Shown here one piece after another: positions 12,151 through 21,870 of a stretch of DNA of 64,000 nt. Every line of letters begins with the position of its first letter. Position 1 is the stretch's first letter. Where the stretch lies: contig JBAIAA010000020.1 in assembly GCA_037893245.1 (NCBI GenBank), forward strand, positions 806,001 through 870,000. The letters are read 5' to 3'. The position numbers were made by a program, and so were the translations under genes. The DNA is from Crossaster papposus (Eukaryota > Echinodermata > Asteroidea > Velatida > Solasteridae). The notes beneath the pieces are model-generated. The model ran no database searches and was not told the origin of the DNA. It saw nothing but the letters and a program-made list of their open reading frames with translations.

Positions 12151-13122
12151 ACCACCCTAATTGTAAGGAGAATTTCTACGCGAGCTCATTTGCATGAAAT
12201 TTGCCCCCTCAATTTCTTTTGAAAACGGATGCCGTTTGGTGAAAGAAATGGTGGGATTGTGTAAATATAGCATAGGATCAACTCCCTGGTTTTTGAGCTT
12301 CAATCTGAGGGCAGACTTGACAAAATTACGGTTGAAAAATGGGTCCTAATTGCCCTAGAACGTGGAGGGATGCCATTTGTAAAATGGCTGCTTGCAGGCT
12401 CGGGAAGTATCACTTTTCGGGAGGTGAGTTTCTTTTGGTGTGAATATAAAAAAATGTAATTGGCTAACCTACTAAAAATTGAAAAGAAATGGAAAGATAA
12501 AGACCAAGACAATAATCTGATTGTTGTTTGAGAAACCCCAGTGATGTCGGTGTGCAAGAAACTTGGTCGTGAACATTGTTGATTTTACACCGTTTTCAAT
12601 GGGACTTGAATTAGGCAGGTGCACCCTATAGGGTGCACCACCCTAATTGTAAGGAGAATTTCTACGCGAGCTCATTTGCATAAAATTTGCCCCCTCAATT
12701 TCTTTTGAAAACGGATGCCGTTTGGTGAAAGAAATGGTGGGATTGTGTAAATATAGCATAGGATCAACTCCCTGGTTTTTGAGCTTCAATCTGAGGGCAG
12801 ACTTGACAAAATTACGGTTGAAAAATGGGTCCTAATTGCCCTAGAACGTGGAGGGATGCCATTTGTAAAATGGCTGCTTGCAGGCTCGGGAAGTATCACT
12901 TTTCGGGAGGTGAGTTTCTTTTGGTGTGAATATAAAAAAATGTAATTGGCTAACCTACTAAAAATTGAAAAGAAATGGAAAGATAAAGACCAAGACAATA
13001 ATCTGATTGTTGTTTGAGAAACCCCAGTGATGTCGGTGTGCAAGAAACTTGGTCGTGAACATTGTTGATTTTACACTGTTTTCAATGGGACTTGAATTAG
13101 GCAGGTGCACCCTATAGGGTGC
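12151..13122 (+). repeat. Two-monomer block M26-M27, repeated at 14095-15066
   Basis: M26 has GTTTTTGAGC on an A background. M27 has CATAAAATTTG (offset 46 A, a third state at this site) and CACTG. The same pair returns as M30-M31 after four monomers (1944 bp). Confidence 0.83.
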
Positions 13123-13608
13123 ACCACCCTAATTGTAAGGAGAATTTCTACGCTAGCTCATTTGCATTAAAAGTGCCCCCACAATTTCTTTTGAAAACGG
13201 ATGCCGTTTGGTGAAAGAAATGGTGGGATTGTGTAAATATAGCATAGGATCAACTCCCTGGTTTTCGAGCTTCAATCTGAGGGCAGACTTGACAAAATTA
13301 CGGTTGAAAAATGGGTCCTAATTGCCCTAGAACGTGGAGGGATGCCATTTGTAAAATGGCTGCTTGCAGGCTCGGGAAGTATCACTTTTCGGGAGGTGAG
13401 TTTCTTTTGGTGTGAATATAAAAAAATGTAATTGGCTAACCTACTAAAAATTGAAAAGAAATGGAAAGATAAAGACCAAGACAATAATCTGATTGTTGTT
13501 TGAGAAACCCCAGTGATGTCGGTGTGCAAGAAACTTGGTCGTGAACATTGTTGATTTTACACCGTTTTCAATGGGACTTGAATTAGGCAGGTGCACCCTA
13601 TAGGGTGC
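13123..13608 (+). repeat. Mosaic monomer M28 with a short internal B patch
   Basis: Offsets 20-21 are A (GGAGAATTTC), offsets 32-59 are B (GCTAGC, CATTAAAAGTGCCCCCAC), and everything from offset 144 on is A again. The B patch is at least 28 bp and at most about 122 bp long. A double switch over so short a distance fits gene conversion better than crossing-over. Confidence 0.82.
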
Positions 13609-14094
13609 ACCACCCTAATTGTAAGGAGAATTTCTACGCGAGCTCATTTGCATGAAATGTGCCCCCACAATTTCTTTTGAAAACGGATGCCGTTTGGTGA
13701 AAGAAATGGTGGGATTGTGTAAATATAGCATAGGATCAACTCCCTGGTTTTCGAGCTTCAATCTGAGGGCAGACTTGACAAAATTACGGTTGAAAAATGG
13801 GTCCTAATTGCCCTAGAACGTGGAGGGATGCCATTTGTAAAATGGCTGCTTGCAGGCTCGGGAAGTATCACTTTTCGGGAGGTGAGTTTCTTTTGGTGTG
13901 AATATAAAAAAATGTAATTGGCTAACCTACTAAAAATTGAAAAGAAATGGAAAGATAAAGACCAAGACAATAATCTGATTGTTGTTTGAGAAACCCCAGT
14001 GATGTCGGTGTGCAAGAAACTTGGTCGTGAACATTGTTGATTTTACACCGTTTTCAATGGGACTTGAATTAGGCAGGTGCACCCTATAGGGTGC
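13609..14094 (+). repeat. Mosaic monomer M29 (CATGAAATGTGCCCCCAC front)
   Basis: Offsets 20-50 are A, offsets 51 and 59 are B, and the body is A. The same front occurs in M32 (15067-15552). It also occurs about 30 kb away in the two 484-bp monomers M92 and M98, which otherwise have B bodies. Confidence 0.85.
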
Positions 14095-15552
14095 ACCACC
14101 CTAATTGTAAGGAGAATTTCTACGCGAGCTCATTTGCATGAAATTTGCCCCCTCAATTTCTTTTGAAAACGGATGCCGTTTGGTGAAAGAAATGGTGGGA
14201 TTGTGTAAATATAGCATAGGATCAACTCCCTGGTTTTTGAGCTTCAATCTGAGGGCAGACTTGACAAAATTACGGTTGAAAAATGGGTCCTAATTGCCCT
14301 AGAACGTGGAGGGATGCCATTTGTAAAATGGCTGCTTGCAGGCTCGGGAAGTATCACTTTTCGGGAGGTGAGTTTCTTTTGGTGTGAATATAAAAAAATG
14401 TAATTGGCTAACCTACTAAAAATTGAAAAGAAATGGAAAGATAAAGACCAAGACAATAATCTGATTGTTGTTTGAGAAACCCCAGTGATGTCGGTGTGCA
14501 AGAAACTTGGTCGTGAACATTGTTGATTTTACACCGTTTTCAATGGGACTTGAATTAGGCAGGTGCACCCTATAGGGTGCACCACCCTAATTGTAAGGAG
14601 AATTTCTACGCGAGCTCATTTGCATAAAATTTGCCCCCTCAATTTCTTTTGAAAACGGATGCCGTTTGGTGAAAGAAATGGTGGGATTGTGTAAATATAG
14701 CATAGGATCAACTCCCTGGTTTTTGAGCTTCAATCTGAGGGCAGACTTGACAAAATTACGGTTGAAAAATGGGTCCTAATTGCCCTAGAACGTGGAGGGA
14801 TGCCATTTGTAAAATGGCTGCTTGCAGGCTCGGGAAGTATCACTTTTCGGGAGGTGAGTTTCTTTTGGTGTGAATATAAAAAAATGTAATTGGCTAACCT
14901 ACTAAAAATTGAAAAGAAATGGAAAGATAAAGACCAAGACAATAATCTGATTGTTGTTTGAGAAACCCCAGTGATGTCGGTGTGCAAGAAACTTGGTCGT
15001 GAACATTGTTGATTTTACACTGTTTTCAATGGGACTTGAATTAGGCAGGTGCACCCTATAGGGTGCACCACCCTAATTGTAAGGAGAATTTCTACGCGAG
15101 CTCATTTGCATGAAATGTGCCCCCACAATTTCTTTTGAAAACGGATGCCGTTTGGTGAAAGAAATGGTGGGATTGTGTAAATATAGCATAGGATCAACTC
15201 CCTGGTTTTCGAGCTTCAATCTGAGGGCAGACTTGACAAAATTACGGTTGAAAAATGGGTCCTAATTGCCCTAGAACGTGGAGGGATGCCATTTGTAAAA
15301 TGGCTGCTTGCAGGCTCGGGAAGTATCACTTTTCGGGAGGTGAGTTTCTTTTGGTGTGAATATAAAAAAATGTAATTGGCTAACCTACTAAAAATTGAAA
15401 AGAAATGGAAAGATAAAGACCAAGACAATAATCTGATTGTTGTTTGAGAAACCCCAGTGATGTCGGTGTGCAAGAAACTTGGTCGTGAACATTGTTGATT
15501 TTACACCGTTTTCAATGGGACTTGAATTAGGCAGGTGCACCCTATAGGGTGC

Positions 15553-16038
15553 ACCACCCTAATTGTAAGGAGAATTTCTACGCGAGCTCATTTGCATGAA
15601 ATTTGCCCCCTCAATTTCTTTTGAAAACGGATGCCGTTTGGTGAAAGAAATGGTGGGATTGTGTAAATATAGCATAGGATCAACTCCCTGGTTTTCGAGC
15701 TTCAATCTGAGGGCAGACTTGACAAAATTACGGTTGAAAAATGGGTCCTAATTGCCCTAGAACGTGGAGGGATGCCATTTGTAAAATGGCTGCTTGCAGG
15801 CTCGGGAAGTATCACTTTTCGGGAGGTGAGTTTCTTTTGGTGTGAATATAAAAAAATGTAATTGGCTAACCTACTAAAAATTGAAAAGAAATGGAAAGAT
15901 AAAGACCAAGACAATAATCTGATTGTTGTTTGAGAAACCCCAGTGATGTCGGTGTGCTAGAAACTTGGTCGTGAACATTGTTGATTTTACACCGTTTTCA
16001 ATGGGACTTGAATTAGGCAGGTGCACCCTATAGGGTGC
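15553..16038 (+). repeat. Last A monomer before the boundary (M33)
   Basis: A at all diagnostic positions, with the GTGCTAGAAA tag shared with M5, M8, M9, M10, M13, M14, M19 and M20 but with AATGGAAAG rather than AATAGAAAG. It directly precedes the hybrid M34. Confidence 0.8.
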
Positions 16039-16524
16039 ACCACCCTAATTGTAAGGAGAATTTCTACGCGAGCTCATTTGCATGAAATTTGCCCCCTCAA
16101 TTTCTTTTGAAAACGGATGCCGTTTGGTGAAAGAAATGGTGGGATTGTGTAAATATAGCATAGGATCAACTCCCTGGTTTTTGAGCTTCAATCTGAGGGC
16201 AGACTTGACAAAATTACGGTTGAAAAATGGGTCCTAATTGCCCTAGAACGTGGAGGGATGCCATTTGTAAAATGGCTGCTTGCAGGCTCGGGAAGTATCA
16301 CTTTTCGGGAGGTGTGTTTCTTTTGGTGTGAATATTAAAAAATGTAATTGGCTAACCTACTAAAAATTAAAAAGAAATGGAAAGATAAAGACCAAGACAA
16401 TAATCTGATTGTTGTTTGAGAAACCCCAGTGATGTCGGTGTGCAAGAAACTTGGTCGTGAACATTGTTGATTTTACACTGTTTTCAATGGGACTTGAATT
16501 AGGCAGGTGCACCCTATAGGGTGC
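16039..16524 (+). repeat. Hybrid A/B monomer M34, subarray boundary
   Basis: The front of this monomer is type A: GGAGAATTTC, GAGCTC and CATGAAATTTGCCCCCTC, followed by CTGAGG at offset 153-158. The rear is type B: GTGTGTTTC at offset 274-282, TATTAAAA at about offset 295, and CACTG at offset 438. It also has a private ATTAAAAAG variant. The copies before it are mainly A and all copies after it are mainly B, so this one unit holds the exchange point, between about 16194 (last A-like site) and 16315 (first B-like site). It looks like the product of unequal crossing-over or conversion between an A and a B array. Confidence 0.85.
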
Positions 16525-18468
16525 ACCACCCTAATTGTAAGGAACATTTCTACGCTAGCTCATTTGCATTAAAAGTGCCCCCACAATTTCTTTTGAAAAC
16601 GGATGCCGTTTGGTGAAAGAAATGGTGGGATTGTGTAAATATAGCATAGGATCAACTCCCTGGTTTTTGAGCTTCAATCTGAGGGCAGACTTGACAAAAT
16701 TACGGTTGAAAAATGGGTCCTAATTGCCCTAGAACGTGGAGGGATGCCATTTGTAAAATGGCTGCTTGCAGGCTCGGGAAGTATCACTTTTCGGGAGGTG
16801 TGTTTCTTTTGGTGTGAATATTAAAAAATGTAATTGGCTAACCTACTAAAAATTGAAAAGAAATGGAAAGATAAAGACCAAGACAATAATCTGATTGTTG
16901 TTTGAGAAACCCCAGTGATGTCGGTGTGCAAGAAACTTGGTCGTGAACATTGTTGATTTTACACTGTTTTCAATGGGACTTGAATTAGGCAGGTGCACCC
17001 TATAGGGTGCACCACCCTAATTGTAAGGAACATTTCTACGCTAGCTCATTTGCATTAAAAGTGCCCCCACAATTTCTTTTGAAAACGGATGCCGTTTGGT
17101 GAAAGAAATGGTGGGATTGTGTAAATATAGCATAGGATCAACTCCCTGGTTTTTGAGCTTCAATCCGAGGGCAGACTTGACAAAATTACGGTTGAAAAAT
17201 GGGTCCTAATTGCCCTAGAACGTGGAGGGATGCCATTTGTAAAATGGCTGCTTGCAGGCTCGGGAAGTATCACTTTTCGGGAGGTGTGTTTCTTTTGGTG
17301 TGAATATTAAAAAATGTAATTGGCTAACCTACTAAAAATTGAAAAGAAATGGAAAGATAAAGACCAAGACAATAATCTGATTGTTGTTTGAGAAACCCCA
17401 GTGATGTCGGTGTGCAAGAAACTTGGTCGTGAACATTGTTGATTTTACACTGTTTTCAATGGGACTTGAATTAGGCAGGTGCACCCTATAGGGTGCACCA
17501 CCCTAATTGTAAGGAACATTTCTACGCTAGCTCATTTGCATTAAAAGTGCCCCCACAATTTCTTTTGAAAACGGATGCCGTTTGGTGAAAGAAATGGTGG
17601 GATTGTGTAAATATAGCATAGGATCAACTCCCTGGTTTGTGAGCTTCAATCCGAGGGCAGACTTGACAAAATTACGGTTGAAAAATGGGTCCTAATTGCC
17701 CTAGAACGTGGAGGGATGCCATTTGTAAAATGGCTGCTTGCAGGCTCGGGAAGTATCACTTTTCGGGAGGTGTGTTTCTTTTGGTGTGAATATTAAAAAA
17801 TGTAATTGGCTAACCTACTAAAAATTGAAAAGAAATGGAAAGATAAAGACCAAGACAATAATCTGATTGTTGTTTGAGAAACCCCAGTGATGTCGGTGTG
17901 CAAGAAACTTGGTCGTGAACATTGTTGATTTTACACTGTTTTCAATGGGACTTGAATTAGGCAGGTGCACCCTATAGGGTGCACCACCCTAATTGTAAGG
18001 AACATTTCTACGCTAGCTCATTTGCATTAAAAGTGCCCCCACAATTTCTTTTGAAAACGGATGCCGTTTGGTGAAAGAAATGGTGGGATTGTGTAAATAT
18101 AGCATAGGATCAACTCCCTGGTTTGTGAGCTTCAATCCGAGGGCAGACTTGACAAAATTACGGTTGAAAAATGGGTCCTAATTGCCCTAGAACGTGGAGG
18201 GATGCCATTTGTAAAATGGCTGCTTGCAGGCTCGGGAAGTATCACTTTTCGGGAGGTGTGTTTCTTTTGGTGTGAATATTAAAAAATGTAATTGGCTAAC
18301 CTACTAAAAATTGAAAAGAAATGGAAAGATAAAGACCAAGACAATAATCTGATTGTTGTTTGAGAAACCCCAGTGATGTCGGTGTGCAAGAAACTTGGTC
18401 GTGAACATTGTTGATTTTACACTGTTTTCAATGGGACTTGAATTAGGCAGGTGCACCCTATAGGGTGC
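16525..18468 (+). repeat. First B monomers M35-M38
   Basis: M35 is type B except for CTGAGG, the A state at offset 156, so some A character remains just past the boundary. M36 is plain B. M37 and M38 carry GTTTGTGAGC. The order M36-M39 (plain, GTTTGTG, GTTTGTG, plain with altered junction) returns seven monomers later as M43-M46 (20413-22356). Confidence 0.8.
17011..17496 (+). repeat. Representative type B monomer (M36)
   Basis: This unit matches the majority state of the B subarray at all diagnostic positions. A hand count gives 196 G+C in 486 bases (40.3%) and 10 CpG, against about 20 expected from composition. It can serve as the reference for the B family. Confidence 0.88.
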
Positions 18469-21384
18469 ACCACCCTAATTGTAAGGAACATTTCTACGCT
18501 AGCTCATTTGCATTAAAAGTGCCCCCACAATTTCTTTTGAAAACGGATGCCGTTTGGTGAAAGAAATGGTGGGATTGTGTAAATATAGCATAGGATCAAC
18601 TCCCTGGTTTTTGAGCTTCAATCCGAGGGCAGACTTGACAAAATTACGGTTGAAAAATGGGTCCTAATTGCCCTAGAACGTGGAGGGATGCCATTTGTAA
18701 AATGGCTGCTTGCAGGCTCGGGAAGTATCACTTTTCGGGAGGTGTGTTTCTTTTGGTGTGAATATTAAAAAATGTAATTGGCTAACCTACTAAAAATTGA
18801 AAAGAAATGGAAAGATAAAGACCAAGACAATAATCTGATTGTTGTTTGAGAAACCCCAGTGATGTCGGTGTGCAAGAAACTTGGTCGTGAACATTGTTGA
18901 TTTTACACTGTTTTCAATGGGACTTGAATTACGCAGGTGCATCCTATAGGGTGCACCACCCTTATTGTAAGGAACATTTCTACGCTAGCTCATTTGCATT
19001 AAAAGTGCCCCCACAATTTCTTTTGAAAACGGATGCCGTTTGGTGAAAGAAATGGTGGGATTGTGTAAATATAGCATAGGATCAACTCCCTGGTTTTTGA
19101 GCTTCAATCCGAGGGCAGACTTGACAAAATTACGGTTGAAAAATGGGTCCTAATTGCCCTAGAACGTGGAGGGATGCCATTTGTAAAATGGCTGCTTGCA
19201 GGCTCGGGAAGTATCACTTTTCGGGAGGTGTGTTTCTTTTGGTGTGAATATTAAAAAATGTAATTGGCTAACCTACTAAAAATTGAAAAGAAATGGAAAG
19301 ATAAAGACCAAGACAATAATCTGATTGTTGTTTGAGAAACCCCAGTGATGTCGGTGTGCAAGAAACTTGGTCGTGAACATTGTTGATTTTACACTGTTTT
19401 CAATGGGACTTGAATTAGGCAGGTGCACCCTATAGGGTGCACCACCCTAATTGTAAGGAACATTTCTACGCTAGCTCATTTGCATTAAAAGTGCCCCCAC
19501 AATTTCTTTTGAAAACGGATGCCGTTTGGTGAAAGAAATGGTGGGATTGTGTAAATATAGCATAGGATCAACTCCCTGGTTTGTGAGCTTCAATCCGAGG
19601 GCAGACTTGACAAAATTACGGTTGAAAAATGGGTCCTAATTGCCCTAGAACGTGGAGGGATGCCATTTGTAAAATGGCTGCTTGCAGGCTCGGGAAGTAT
19701 CACTTTTCGGGAGGTGTGTTTCTTTTGGTGTGAATATTAAAAAATGTAATTGGCTAACCTACTAAAAATTGAAAAGAAATGGAAAGATAAAGACCAAGAC
19801 AATAATCTGATTGTTGTTTGAGAAACCCCAGTGATGTCGGTGTGCAAGAAACTTGGTCGTGAACATTGTTGATTTTACACTGTTTTCAATGGGACTTGAA
19901 TTAGGCAGGTGCACCCTATAGGGTGCACCACCCTAATTGTAAGGAACATTTCTACGCTAGCTCATTTGCATTAAAAGTGCCCCCACAATTTCTTTTGAAA
20001 ACGGATGCCGTTTGGTGAAAGAAATGGTGGGATTGTGTAAATATAGCATAGGATCAACTCCCTGGTTTTTGAGCTTCAATCCGAGGGCAGACTTGACAAA
20101 ATTACGGTTGAAAAATGGGTCCTAATTGCCCTAGAACGTGGAGGGATGCCATTTGTAAAATGGCTGCTTGCAGGCTCGGGAAGTATCACTTTTCGGGAGG
20201 TGTGTTTCTTTTGGTGTGAATATTAAAAAATGTAATTGGCTAACCTACTAAAAATTGAAAAGAAATGGAAAGATAAAGACCAAGACAATAATCTGATTGT
20301 TGTTTGAGAAACCCCAGTGATGTCGGTGTGCAAGAAACTTGGTCGTGAACATTGTTGATTTTACACTGTTTTCAATGGGACTTGAATTACGCAGGTGCAT
20401 CCTATAGGGTGCACCACCCTTATTGTAAGGAACATTTCTACGCTAGCTCATTTGCATTAAAAGTGCCCCCACAATTTCTTTTGAAAACGGATGCCGTTTG
20501 GTGAAAGAAATGGTGGGATTGTGTAAATATAGCATAGGATCAACTCCCTGGTTTTTGAGCTTCAATCCGAGGGCAGACTTGACAAAATTACGGTTGAAAA
20601 ATGGGTCCTAATTGCCCTAGAACGTGGAGGGATGCCATTTGTAAAATGGCTGCTTGCAGGCTCGGGAAGTATCACTTTTCGGGAGGTGTGTTTCTTTTGG
20701 TGTGAATATTAAAAAATGTAATTGGCTAACCTACTAAAAATTGAAAAGAAATGGAAAGATAAAGACCAAGACAATAATCTGATTGTTGTTTGAGAAACCC
20801 CAGTGATGTCGGTGTGCAAGAAACTTGGTCGTGAACATTGTTGATTTTACACTGTTTTCAATGGGACTTGAATTAGGCAGGTGCACCCTATAGGGTGCAC
20901 CACCCTAATTGTAAGGAACATTTATACGCTAGCTCATTTGCATTAAAAGTGCCCCCACAATTTCTTTTGAAAACGGATGCCGTTTGGTGAAAGAAATGGT
21001 GGGATTGTGTAAATATAGCATAGGATCAACTCCCTGGTTTGTGAGCTTCAATCCGAGGGCAGACTTGACAAAATTACGGTTGAAAAATGGGTCCTAATTG
21101 CCCTAGAACGTGGAGGGATGCCATTTGTAAAATGGCTGCTTGCAGGCTCGGGAAGTATCACTTTTCGGGAGGTGTGTTTCTTTTGGTGTGAATATTAAAA
21201 AATGTAATTGGCTAACCTACTAAAAATTGAAAAGAAATGGAAAGATAAAGACCAAGACAATAATCTGATTGTTGTTTGAGAAACCCCAGTGATGTCGGTG
21301 TGCAAGAAACTTGGTCGTGAACATTGTTGATTTTACACTGTTTTCAATGGGACTTGAATTAGGCAGGTGCACCCTATAGGGTGC
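18469..21384 (+). repeat. Trimeric block, two tandem copies (M39-M41, M42-M44)
   Basis: Each 1458-bp copy runs: a monomer ending in the altered junction ATTACGCAGGTGCATCC, a monomer starting ACCACCCTTATTG, then a GTTTGTGAGC monomer. M44 adds a private TTTATACGC. Here the altered junction is not followed by the GAAGTGG/GCATTGG states that follow it elsewhere. Confidence 0.85.
18936..18957. repeat. Altered junction palindrome (first of 17)
   Basis: Two linked changes on the left arm only, offset 464 C (ATTACGC) and offset 474 T (GGTGCATCC), break the palindrome. Further copies start at 20394, 22338, 23310, 24282, 26712, 30600, 36432, 39348, 44692, 45664, 47606, 48578, 51494, 52952, 55382 and 56840. 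The last two also lose the central TATA. All 17 lie in the B subarray. Confidence 0.9.
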
Positions 21385-21870
21385 ACCACCCTAATTGTAA
21401 GGAACATTTCTACGCTAGCTCATTTGCATTAAAAGTGCCCCCACAATTTCTTTTGAAAACGGATGCCGTTTGGTGAAAGAAATGGTGGGATTGTGTAAAT
21501 ATAGCATAGGATCAACTCCCTGGTTTGTGAGCTTCAATCCGAGGGCAGACTTGACAAAATTACGGTTGAAAAATGGGTCCTAATTGCCCTAGAACGTGGA
21601 GGGATGCCATTTGTAAAATGGCTGCTTGCAGGCTCGGGAAGTATCACTTTTCGGGAGGTGTGTTTCTTTTGGTGTGAATATTAAAAAATGTAATTGGCTA
21701 ACCTACTAAAAATTGAAAAGAAATGGAAAGATAAAGACCAAGACAATAATCTGATTGTTGTTTGAGAAACCCCAGTGATGTCGGTGTGCAAGAAACTTGG
21801 TCGTGAACATTGTTGATTTTACACTGTTTTCAATGGGACTTGAATTTGGCAGGTGCACCCTATAGGGTGC

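Larger units (their letters stand above)
1..16038 (+). repeat. Type A satellite subarray (M1-M33)
   Basis: Thirty-three monomers, mostly of type A. Diagnostic states are: offset 20-21 GA, offset 32 G (giving GAGCTC, a SacI site), offset 46 G, offsets 50-51 TT, offset 59 T, offset 144 C (TTTCGAGC) in many copies, offset 156 T (CTGAGG), offset 277 A, offset 298 A, and offset 441 C (CACCG). The subarray is more diverse than the rest of the window. It contains the M3/M4/M5 trimer, tag variants such as CTTAGGGG (M1, M17, M23), two full type B copies (M16, M22) and several mosaics. The greater diversity and mixed types suggest an older or recombination-rich part of the array; this is inference. Confidence 0.9.

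Noticed and set aside
156-15914. Repeated minus-strand open frames of 70-85 codons, one per A monomer
   Set aside because: They recur at the satellite period, have no recognisable domain, change start with single tags (AATAGAAAG removes the first ATG) and are stopped in nearly all B units. They are chance frames in a satellite.
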